In this document: piece after piece, positions 6,245 through 16,433 of the stretch
Position numbering within the stretch: the stretch's first letter is position 1
How the letters are laid out: every line of letters starts with the position of its first letter
Origin: JBHIYN01 sp041984235
Lineage (GTDB): Bacteria > Pseudomonadota > Gammaproteobacteria > Ga0077536
Direction: 5' to 3'
Assembly (NCBI GenBank): GCA_041984235.1
Contig: JBHIYN010000032.1
Location: 1 to 19,312 of the forward strand
Length of the DNA stretch: 19,312 nucleotides
Translations under genes and position numbers: made by a program
The notes under the pieces: generated by a model
Seen by the model: the letters and a program-made list of their open reading frames with translations, nothing else
Databases searched by the model: none
What the model was told of the DNA's origin: nothing

Positions 6245-9200
6245 TCAACCCGGCTCGGGCGCACTACCGGGCAGCGTGGCGCGCGCCTCCGCCTGCAGGC
6301 GCTCGGCCGCTTCGCCATTACCGCGGGCGAGGGCGAGGCCCGCCTGCGCGGCACGGGTGCGCGCGATCTCGTGCCGCGATCCGCGCACACGCGCCGACTC
6401 CAGTGCCGCGTCCAGCCAGCGCTCCGCGGCCTCGCCGTCCTCGACCCCGGCCAGCGCCGCGAGGGCGCGGCACGCCATCGCCTCGCCCAGGCGATCGTTG
6501 CGGCGCGCGCGTTCGAGTGCGCGCATGGCGCTGGCACGCGCGGCCTCGCGCTCGCCGAGTGCGGCGTTGATTTCGGCCATCCAGCCGTAGTTGAGTGACG
6601 TGAACAGCGCCTTGCCCTGGCGCTCCAGCCAGGCCGTGGCCTGCTCGATGCCGGCCAGCGCCGTACGGCCGGCCCCGAGCTTCCAGCGCGCGTAGCCGTG
6701 CAGGGCGCGGCACATGGCATGCACGTACAGGCTGCGCACGCGCGAGCCGATACCGGCGCCGTCCTGCGCCGCGCGCGCGGCCTCGTCCCAGCGCCCCTGC
6801 CACAGCAACACCGCGCTGTAGAGCGCGAGCACCGACCCCTCGACCTCGTGCTCGGCGCCCTCCACCGCGCGCAGCGCCTCCTCGAAGGCGGCCTCGGCTT
6901 CACCGAACGCGCCCTGGTCGCCGAGGATCGCCGCGCGGCAGGCCAGCGTGTAGGCCAGGCCGACGGCCGGGCGCCCGGCGCGGCGGTGGCGGCGTTTGAC
7001 CTCGATCGCCTCGTCGAGCAGGGCGGCGGCGGCGGCATAGTTGCAGGCCGACGCCTGCGCCTGGCCGACGGTGGCGAGGACCTGGACCGCCAGCGGTTCG
7101 TCACCGCTCGCACGCGCCGCGGCCAGTGCGCGCTCGCCGTGCGCGATGGCAGGCTCGGCGTCGCCCAGCGCATAGAAGATGTAGCCCAGCCAGTACTCGG
7201 CGCGGGCCAGCAGGGCCTGGTCCGCCTGCCCGCGCGCGAGCTCGACGGCACGCCTGAGCACGTCGACCTGGTCGGGATTCGGATCGAACACGCACGCCAG
7301 GCCGAGCTTCTGGGCGACGCCGAACCACTCGCGGTAACGCGCCGCCGTCGGCGGCAGGCGGTCCAGGGCATCGAGCGCGGCGCGGTACTGGGCCTGGGCG
7401 ACGTCCAGCGCGGAAACGCGCATCGCGCGGTCACCCGCGGCCTCGGCGTAACGTGCCCCCTCCGCGTACGCCTCGGCGGCGAGGTAGTGCTGCGCCAGGG
7501 CGTCGTGGTCAAGCGCCTCGCCGTCGCCGGCCGCCGCCAGTTCGCGCGCGATCGCGAGGTGCAGCCGCGTGCGCTCCTCCAGGCCGACCGAATCGTAGAC
7601 CACGTCGCGCGTGATGCCGTGCTTGAAGCGCAGCGTGGACGGGTCGTCACCGGGGTAGACGAAATCACCCTGCGCGAGCTCGTCGAGAATCGACGCGTCG
7701 GCGGCTTCCGGGTGCAGCGTCTCCAGCAGGGCGCGCGGTACCACGGGACCGATCACCGCGGCGGTGCGGACACAGCTTGCGGCCGCCGGCGAGAGCCGCT
7801 CGGCGCGCGCGGCGATGAGCACGCTGAGCCAGGTCAGCGCGTCTCCGAAGGGACTGCGCACGGCCGTGCGCAGGCTCGGGAAAGAGTGACAGATCTCCTC
7901 GATGAACAGCGGGTTGCCGCCCGACAGCCGCGCCACCTCGTTGATCTCGAACGGGTTGGCGGACGGCATCAGGCGCGCGATCAGTGCGGCCGCCTCGCCG
8001 TCGGCGAGCGGGTCCAGCAGCAGCGTCGCGGCGTCGCTGATCACCGGGTCGTGACCGGCCGGCTCGCGCGTGGCGAGCACGATCAGCACCGCGCTGCCGC
8101 TGCCGCGCGCGAGGTGGCCGACGATTTCGCGGGTGGCATCGTCGGCCCAGTGCCAGTCGTCGAAGAACACCACCAGCGAGGACTCGCGGCCGAGCGCTTC
8201 GAGCAGCAGCGCCGGCCCTACCGTGGCGGCGGCACTGGCGGGGCCTGTCGGTGGCGCCGCGGCAGCGACAGCGGGCAGGCCGAACACCGGCGCAATCGCG
8301 TCCAGGTAGTCGGTCAGGGTGGGATCCAGCGCCGCCAGGTGTGCCGCCAGGCGATCCCGGGTCAGGCCGCCTTCGGCGCCCCATTGCGTCCTCGCCCAGG
8401 CCATGAGCATGTTGCGTACCGGCTGCAGCGGGCTCGCCCGCAGCTCGCCCTCACAGTATCCGCGCAGGACGGTGCACGAAGCACGGCCGAGGCGATCGAG
8501 GAAGTGATGCACCAGCCGCGTCTTGCCACTGCCGAGCGCCCCGGACACGGCAAGGCACTCGATGTGCCCGGCATGGGCACGCTCGAACGCGGCCACGAGC
8601 TGTGCCACCGCCTGCGTGCGTCCGACGAACGGTGACAGGCCATCACGGGGACGGGCGGCGAAGGGATGGTCCGCGCCCGAACGCGCCAGCACCGGCAGCG
8701 CCCACAGCGGATCGACGCGCCCCTGGATCGAGACCAGGCGTGCCGGCGCCGTCTCGAACAGGTGGCGGTCGGCGCCCAAGCTGGCCTCGCTGACCAGGAT
8801 CTCGCCGCTGGCCGCGGCGTCGGCCAGGCGCACCGCGACGATGGTCGCGTTACCGATCAGCTCGACGCGGCCCGCCACCGCGTCGCCCTCGTGTACCAGC
8901 ACGCGCCCCGCGTGCACACCGGAATGCAGGTCGACGCGTAGCCCGGGCGGCAGGTGCGGCCAGGGCTCGACCGCGGCCGCCGCGTGCAGGTCGAGTACGC
9001 ACTCGACCGCGCGGCGGGTCGCGTCGTCATGCGCCTGCGGGTAACCGAAAACGGCGAGCACGCCGTCACCCTGGATCTGGGCGACGGTACCGCCGTAACG
9101 GGTGATGCCCTGCTGGAAGAAGGCGTGCAGGCGCGCGAGAAACGCCGCGTAATGCTCGTTCTCCATCGCCGTCGCCAGGCGGCTCGAACCTGACAGGTCG

Positions 9201-9325
9201 ACGTAGGCGATGGTCAGCGCACGCCGGCGCGCGGTGGTATCCGACCTCCCCTGCCCTGTCATCTCCCTCGCCCCGGTCTCCGCGGCAGGCGCCGCTTCGC
9301 CGTCCTTTGGCAGCCAGTTTGCCAC
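6245..9325 (-). CDS. Class III adenylate/guanylate cyclase domain, AAA ATPase and TPR-like regulator
   Basis: A 1026-residue cytoplasmic protein of the cyclase-ATPase-repeat type. Residues about 35-215 form a class III cyclase domain: D43 (AYVDLSGSS) and D87 (GDGVLAVFGYPQAHDDA) supply both metal ligands and R166 is present. The substrate-purine Lys position is Q83 (VAQIQGDG), and the transition-state Asn (usual VNxAAR) is I162 (TIVAVRL). Residues about 230-480 hold an AAA/NTPase module with Walker A G262-ALGSGKT and Walker B LVVFFDD390. Residues about 560-1020 are Ala-rich helical repeats, probably TPRs for protein contacts; no C-terminal helix-turn-helix is seen. The GTG start at 9325 is used; ATG at 9262, with GAGG close upstream, is an alternative and keeps all domains. 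The gene converges on the DyP-P450 gene and is divergent from a cyclic-nucleotide-binding gene. The altered catalytic residues suggest weak, changed or absent cyclase activity. Confidence 0.88.
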   Translation of the reverse strand: MANWLPKDGEAAPAAETGAREMTGQGRSDTTARRRALTIAYVDLSGSSRLATAMENEHYAAFLARLHAFFQQGITRYGGTVAQIQGDGVLAVFGYPQAHDDATRRAVECVLDLHAAAAVEPWPHLPPGLRVDLHSGVHAGRVLVHEGDAVAGRVELIGNATIVAVRLADAAASGEILVSEASLGADRHLFETAPARLVSIQGRVDPLWALPVLARSGADHPFAARPRDGLSPFVGRTQAVAQLVAAFERAHAGHIECLAVSGALGSGKTRLVHHFLDRLGRASCTVLRGYCEGELRASPLQPVRNMLMAWARTQWGAEGGLTRDRLAAHLAALDPTLTDYLDAIAPVFGLPAVAAAAPPTGPASAAATVGPALLLEALGRESSLVVFFDDWHWADDATREIVGHLARGSGSAVLIVLATREPAGHDPVISDAATLLLDPLADGEAAALIARLMPSANPFEINEVARLSGGNPLFIEEICHSFPSLRTAVRSPFGDALTWLSVLIAARAERLSPAAASCVRTAAVIGPVVPRALLETLHPEAADASILDELAQGDFVYPGDDPSTLRFKHGITRDVVYDSVGLEERTRLHLAIARELAAAGDGEALDHDALAQHYLAAEAYAEGARYAEAAGDRAMRVSALDVAQAQYRAALDALDRLPPTAARYREWFGVAQKLGLACVFDPNPDQVDVLRRAVELARGQADQALLARAEYWLGYIFYALGDAEPAIAHGERALAAARASGDEPLAVQVLATVGQAQASACNYAAAAALLDEAIEVKRRHRRAGRPAVGLAYTLACRAAILGDQGAFGEAEAAFEEALRAVEGAEHEVEGSVLALYSAVLLWQGRWDEAARAAQDGAGIGSRVRSLYVHAMCRALHGYARWKLGAGRTALAGIEQATAWLERQGKALFTSLNYGWMAEINAALGEREAARASAMRALERARRNDRLGEAMACRALAALAGVEDGEAAERWLDAALESARVRGSRHEIARTRAAQAGLALARGNGEAAERLQAEARATLPGSAPEPG

Positions 9326-9531
9326 AATCGTGCGGTGTTCCCCGCCCCTGTGCCTTATTGCACCGCTTACGGACAGGCCCGGGCACTAGCCTGTCACCTC
9401 CGCTGCCGTCGCGGCGGCCGTTATGCAGGCGGCTGCGGGCGGGGCGACGACCGGGAGACGTCCATGTGCCCAGCAGCAACAACCCGCCGCGGGGTCAGCG
9501 TCGCCGCATCGTGCGGCACGGGTGGCCTGCG
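9326..9531. other. Divergent intergenic region
   Basis: This 206-bp gap separates two divergent genes and must carry both promoters. I find no convincing -35/-10 pair and no CRP-type dyad like those at 1688, 2482 and 10169. A GGTGG ribosome-binding-like motif at 9521-9525 serves the plus-strand gene. Confidence 0.5.
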
Positions 9532-10137
9532 ATGACGCCCGCGCGGCCGCGGGCCGGCGTCACCGGCGTCACCGGCGCCACGCGCTTTGCCGTCAGCGCG
9601 CTGGACCTGTTCGCGACGCTGCCGACGGCGGCCGCCGCGCGCGTCGCGCAGCAGCTCGAAATCGCGCGCTTCGCCGGCGGCGACACCGTGGTCTGCCCGC
9701 AGCGCGGCAGCCGGCGCGTGTGCTTCGTGCTCGACGGGCGGGTGCGGGTCTCGCATCGCTCACGTCACGGTAACGAACTGGTGCTCGTCGAGCGCGGTCC
9801 CGGCGAGCTCGTCGGGCTGCTCGATGACGCCAACGATGCACGCCTTGGTTTTCACGTCCAGGCGCTGACCATCAGCGATATCGCGTTCGTGCCCTGTAGC
9901 GTGCTTGCGCGCCAGCTTTGCGCGCATCCGATGCTGCTCGAGCGCCTGTTCAACCTGGGCTTCGACGCGTCACGCGCGCTGTACGCGCGGCTCGCCGGTG
10001 CCGCCGCCGACGACGCCGGCAGCGCCGCGACACACACGGCATGCGCGGCGGCGGCGGCTGACGACGACCGCATTTCGCGCGAGCTGGCCCGCCTGCGTAC
10101 CGCCGGCGTCGTGCCCGCGACGCGCGGCAAGTCCTGA
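9532..10137 (+). CDS. Cyclic-nucleotide-binding-domain protein with truncated helix-turn-helix
   Basis: A 201-residue protein from the ATG at 9532, with GGTGG 6 nt upstream; the frame stays open to 9307 but that part is low-complexity and overlaps the cyclase gene start. Residues about 20-125 resemble a Crp/Fnr effector domain (DLFATLP, CFVLDGRVRVSH, GPGELVGLLDD), and a helix follows at about 134-155. The phosphate-binding cassette is not canonical: after G91-E92-L the expected R-S/T-A is replaced by AR104LGF. The C-terminus has an Ala/Asp-rich linker (155-177), then DDRISRELARLRTAGVV (178-194), which looks like a recognition helix and what follows it without the preceding turn helix. DNA binding is therefore doubtful. 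It may be a ligand-sensing partner of the divergent cyclase-domain protein, or a decaying regulator. Confidence is high for the domain and low for the role. Confidence 0.78.
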   Translation: MTPARPRAGVTGVTGATRFAVSALDLFATLPTAAAARVAQQLEIARFAGGDTVVCPQRGSRRVCFVLDGRVRVSHRSRHGNELVLVERGPGELVGLLDDANDARLGFHVQALTISDIAFVPCSVLARQLCAHPMLLERLFNLGFDASRALYARLAGAAADDAGSAATHTACAAAAADDDRISRELARLRTAGVVPATRGKS

Positions 10138-10168
10138 GCGGCAGCCGCGCCTCGGGATCCGGCCCGGC

Positions 10169-10217
10169 GGTGCAAAAGATCACCGCGCGGACCGGCGCCG
10201 GCCGCCATACTGCATCC
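10169..10217 (+). promoter_or_regulatory. Candidate CRP-dependent class II promoter in a gene-free stretch
   Basis: The dyad GGTGC-AAAAGA-TCACC (10169-10184) resembles the sites at 1688 and 2482. A -10-like CATACT (10206-10211, 4 of 6) predicts a start at an A at 10218, placing the dyad centre exactly at -41.5. No credible protein gene lies downstream on this strand. Confidence 0.4.
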
Positions 10218-10374
10218 ACACGACAACAGGCACTGCCGCAAGAACGGCCTCAGCGACCAACGCTCATCGCTACGAGCACCTTGCAGGAGCCGGGTCCCAG
10301 GGAATCCAAAGGAGACTCGCCTGCCGACGATGGATTCGGCCGCCAGGGAAGGCAGCCGGGTCCGCCCTGGGACC
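10218..10374 (+). ncRNA. Possible small RNA or structured leader (speculative)
   Basis: Downstream of the candidate promoter is a gene-free stretch with nested inverted repeats. GGTCCCAGGG (10293-10302) pairs with CCCTGGGACC (10365-10374). Inside it GAATCCA (10302-10308) pairs with TGGATTC (10331-10337), and CTGCC (10321-10325) could pair with GGCAG (10351-10355) as an alternative. The outer stem ends 19 bp before the stop of the convergent PilZ gene and could also end that transcript. No terminal T-run or known RNA family is evident, so the call rests on promoter geometry plus structure. Confidence 0.25.
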
Positions 10375-10392
10375 GGCCGCGTGCGACGCCAG

Positions 10393-11412
10393 TCAGCGCA
10401 GCGGCGGCTTGGTCGCCGACAGGGCGCAGTGATCCGCGTCCAGCAGTTCCCGGGGGCGCATCAGCGCCAGCTCCCTGATCACCGCCGAGACGTGCTCGCG
10501 CAGGCGCGGGCTGGGATGCTCGAACTGCAGGCCGACGCGGTACATGTCCAGCCCGGCGCTCTCGATCACGGTCTGGTGCACGACCCGCGCGCGCAGGTTG
10601 AGCGCGAAGGGCGTGTCGGCGCTGCTCAGCGCGATTTGCAGTGACTGTCCGATTTCCAGCGGGTCGGGAACTGCCAGCATCAGGCCGCTGGCGGAGATGT
10701 CCTCCAGCGTGGCACGGAACTCGCCGGCATCGCCGTACTCGACCTCCAGCCGTTGTACCAGGCGGGCTTCACTGCGGCGGCGATCCTGGTCCGGCTCCGC
10801 CATCAGGATGTTCAGCACGCCGAGCAGCCGCTCCTCGTCCGCCGGGTCCAGGCTCTCGAAGCGCAAGCCGAACTCGTGCTCGCCGTCGATGCAGGATTCG
10901 CGCAGCACCGTGGCTTCGATGTCGATGGTCTTGCTGCCACCGGCCGGCAGCAGCAGGCGCAGCGACTCACCGACCGCGGCCGGCGCCGCGTCACAGCACA
11001 CTGACGCACCGCCCCATGAGATGTTTCGCAGCATCGCGGTGCACGGACTTCCGCCATCGAGCGCAGCCAGCTTCACCGGGGTGTTCAGGCTGATGCGCAT
11101 CTGGCGCCGGCTCTCGTCGCAGGGCGCAGCGGCGAGCGGCTCCGCGTCCGGCGCCCGCAGCGCATCCTGGCGGCGTATCTCACCCAGCGCCTCCTCGATC
11201 GACTGCCGCGCCCCGTTCACCAGCGGCGATGCCGCGCCGTCGCGTTCGGCCTGGCTCACGGCCGCGTTCAGCGGCAGCACGCCGAACTTGGCCCGGTGAT
11301 GGGCGAGACTCAGGGCCAGCAGGTGCGCGCAGCGCGCCAGCTCGTCACCCGGCAAACGGGCGAGGACGTCGTCATCCGCCAGCGGAGCAAGTGTTGCCAC
11401 GGCGTTGCTCAT
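10393..11412 (-). CDS. Tandem PilZ-domain c-di-GMP receptor
   Basis: A 339-residue soluble protein. The N-terminal 95 residues are helical and unassigned. Two PilZ domains follow. The first (about 100-205) has R102-x-x-x-R106 and N130-I-S-W-G-G135. The second (about 210-312) has R213-S-E-A-R217 and D238-I-S-A-S-G243. Both therefore keep the RxxxR and D/NxSxxG motifs that bind c-di-GMP in known PilZ proteins. No signal peptide, membrane segment or output domain is seen, so it probably acts by protein contact. The ATG at 11412 is the only reasonable start, but no strong ribosome binding site precedes it. It lies 144 bp downstream of the REC-GGDEF-EAL gene on the same strand and so may be co-transcribed or have its own promoter. 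The nearest c-di-GMP source is that neighbour. Confidence 0.9.
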   Translation of the reverse strand: MSNAVATLAPLADDDVLARLPGDELARCAHLLALSLAHHRAKFGVLPLNAAVSQAERDGAASPLVNGARQSIEEALGEIRRQDALRAPDAEPLAAAPCDESRRQMRISLNTPVKLAALDGGSPCTAMLRNISWGGASVCCDAAPAAVGESLRLLLPAGGSKTIDIEATVLRESCIDGEHEFGLRFESLDPADEERLLGVLNILMAEPDQDRRRSEARLVQRLEVEYGDAGEFRATLEDISASGLMLAVPDPLEIGQSLQIALSSADTPFALNLRARVVHQTVIESAGLDMYRVGLQFEHPSPRLREHVSAVIRELALMRPRELLDADHCALSATKPPLR

Positions 11413-11472
11413 CGCACAGGCGATGGGGTGACGGGTAGTGCAGAGCGTGTCATGTCCAGGTTAGCGGCCACC

Positions 11473-11496
11473 ACCGACCGCTTCTGAAGCGACGGT
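11473..11496. terminator. Hairpin in the gap between the GGDEF-EAL and PilZ genes
   Basis: The core CGCTT-CTG-AAGCG is flanked by ACCG/CGGT, giving 5 bp plus 4 bp of stem across a small internal loop. It lies downstream of the stop at 11557 on the minus strand. There is no U-run, so termination is uncertain. Confidence 0.3.
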
Positions 11497-11556
11497 GAGG
11501 GCGATGCCTGCCGCCGCCGGGATCGTCGCGCCGCCCCGGCGTGCAGGCGCGCCAGG

Positions 11557-13458
11557 TCAGCCCGTCGCGCTCTCGCGCCCGGCGGCGGTCGGCCAGCCGT
11601 GCTCCGCCGCAATCTCGATGAAGGTCGTGAAGCGCCGCGTGTCCACGGCCTTGCTGGCGATAAACCCCTGGAATACGTGACAGCCGTGGGCGCGCAGGAA
11701 GGCCAGCTGGGCGTCGTCCTCGACACCCTCGGCGACCACGTGCAGCTTGAGCCCATGGGCCAGCCCGATGACGGTCTTGACGATGGCACAGTTGCCCTCG
11801 TCCGCCGGCACGTTGTGCAGGAAGGAGCGATCGATCTTGAGCTCGTCGATGGCGAAGCGCTTGAGGTAGGTCAGCGACGAGTAGCCGGTACCGAAATCGT
11901 CGACCGAAATGCGCGGCCCGGCGGCGCGGATCTGCTCGAGGGCGGCTTCGACCTCGACCGCCTGGTCCATCAGCGCGCTCTCGGTCAGCTCGATGGTGAG
12001 ATTGTGTGGATTCACTCCGCTCGATGCGAGCACGCTGTGCACGTTGTCGAGAAAGGCCGGATCCCGAAACTGCAGTGCGGACACGTTGACCGACAGGTTG
12101 AGCTGGTCGTGCCCGTCGCGCGCCCAGTCAGCGAGCTGGCGCACAGCCTGCTCCATCACGCAGCGTCCGATGTTGAGGATCAGGCCGGACTCCTCGGCAA
12201 TGGGGATGAACTCCGCTGGCGAGACGTAGCCGGACTCGGGCAGGTTCCAGCGCAACAGGGCCTCGGCGCCGATGACTTTCCCCGTCTGCAGGCTGATCTT
12301 GGGCTGGTAGGCGAGCTCGAGCTGTTCACGCTCGACCGCCTTGTGCAGCAGGTTTTCGAGACGCAGGCGCTCGCTGACGCGCTCGTTGAGGCCGGCGAAG
12401 TAGAACTGGTGCTCGCGCAGGCCGGACTGCTTGGCGTGTGCGGTCGCCGCGGTCGCCTTCTGCAGCAGCTCGTCGCCCCTGGCGCCATCATAGGGTGAAA
12501 CCGAAACGCCGATCGCGCTGGACACGAACAGCTCGTCGCGGCCCACCACGAAGGCCTGGCGAAACGAGTCACGCAGACGCTCGGCGACTTCGACCACGAT
12601 GTCGGTATCGTCCAGGTCGGGCAGTACGATAGCGAACTCGTCACCGCCGAGGCGGGCCACGAAGGGATCTTCCAGCGCCGCCCGCGAGAGGGTCCTCTCG
12701 CCCAGCAGCATGACGCTCTCCAGGCGTTGCGCAACGGCCTTGAGGACCATGTCGCCCATACCGTGGCCAAGCGACTCGTTGACGTTCTGAAAGCGGTCGA
12801 GGTCGAAATGCAGCACGGCGCAGGCGCGCTCGTTCTCGGCAGCGCAGGCCAGCGCGCGCTCGAGGCGGCGCTGGAACATGTTGCGGTTAGGCAGACCGGT
12901 GAGCGCATCGTAGAACGCCAGCCGATCCTGGTGAGCTTTCGCCCGCAGGGTGTTGCGCAGACGCAGCGCCAGCTCACTGGGATCGACCGGCTTGCCCAGG
13001 AAATCGGTCGCGCCCAGCTCCAGCGCGCGCAGCTTGGTGGCGGCATCGACCGAGGAGGTCAGCATGATCACGGGGGTGGTCTCCAGCAGCCCGGCCTCGC
13101 GCATGGCGGCGAGGATCTCGAAGCCATCGACGTCGGGCATCATGAGATCGAGCAGCAGCACGTCGGGCTGGCGCTCACGCACGGTGTCCAGCGCGAGGCG
13201 CGAATCGTTGAGTGCCGCGAAGCGGGAGTATCCGTGGTCTTCGAGAAACATCTGCAGCACTTCGGTCGTGGTCGGTTCGTCATCGACCATCATGATCAGG
13301 GCGTTGGTCGCCTGCTGCCCGACCGGCGCCACCGTCCACGCGCCGATGTCGCCGAGCGGCGCGGCCACGGGCTGTTGCAACGGCGGGTTAGCCGTGCCGG
13401 GCCGGGCTTCGGCGCGCCGGCCCTCGGCGGGCTCGCGCAACGCGACATTCTGGGTCAT
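11557..13458 (-). CDS. Response regulator with GGDEF and EAL domains (c-di-GMP synthesis/hydrolysis)
   Basis: A 633-residue cytoplasmic protein. The ATG at 13458 is chosen because AGAGG lies 8 nt upstream; a GTG at 13467 is the alternative. Numbering follows the ATG. The receiver domain (about 54-172) has acidic pair D59-D60, phosphoacceptor D104 (LLLDLMMPDVDG), T134 and K156. The GGDEF domain (about 180-350) has an intact active site G271-G-D-E-F275 but lacks the RxxD inhibitory site five residues before it (LEDP instead). The EAL domain (about 365-620) has E399-A-L, NVSALQF, ELTESALM, VDDFGTGYSSL, KIDRSF and VAEGVED, so the hydrolysis residues look complete. A bifunctional enzyme switched by phosphorylation is expected. 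It starts 5 bp after the histidine kinase stop, so the kinase is the likely phosphate donor and translation is probably coupled. The Pro/Ala-rich N-terminal 50 residues are disordered. Confidence 0.95.
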   Translation of the reverse strand: MTQNVALREPAEGRRAEARPGTANPPLQQPVAAPLGDIGAWTVAPVGQQATNALIMMVDDEPTTTEVLQMFLEDHGYSRFAALNDSRLALDTVRERQPDVLLLDLMMPDVDGFEILAAMREAGLLETTPVIMLTSSVDAATKLRALELGATDFLGKPVDPSELALRLRNTLRAKAHQDRLAFYDALTGLPNRNMFQRRLERALACAAENERACAVLHFDLDRFQNVNESLGHGMGDMVLKAVAQRLESVMLLGERTLSRAALEDPFVARLGGDEFAIVLPDLDDTDIVVEVAERLRDSFRQAFVVGRDELFVSSAIGVSVSPYDGARGDELLQKATAATAHAKQSGLREHQFYFAGLNERVSERLRLENLLHKAVEREQLELAYQPKISLQTGKVIGAEALLRWNLPESGYVSPAEFIPIAEESGLILNIGRCVMEQAVRQLADWARDGHDQLNLSVNVSALQFRDPAFLDNVHSVLASSGVNPHNLTIELTESALMDQAVEVEAALEQIRAAGPRISVDDFGTGYSSLTYLKRFAIDELKIDRSFLHNVPADEGNCAIVKTVIGLAHGLKLHVVAEGVEDDAQLAFLRAHGCHVFQGFIASKAVDTRRFTTFIEIAAEHGWPTAAGRESATG

Positions 13459-13463
13459 GCGAT

Positions 13464-16433
<2,970 letters not shown>

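Noticed and set aside
6698..8635. 645-codon plus-strand open frame antisense to the cyclase/ATPase gene
   Set aside because: No recognisable domain, composition dominated by Arg/Gly/Gln, and the opposite strand encodes clear Walker motifs and repeats.
10220..10345. Cobalamin or c-di-GMP riboswitch
   Set aside because: Fragments such as GGGAATCC and GGAGACTCGCCTGCC loosely recall cobalamin-box elements, but order and pairing do not fit, and the downstream gene on that strand is missing. No GEMM core was found.
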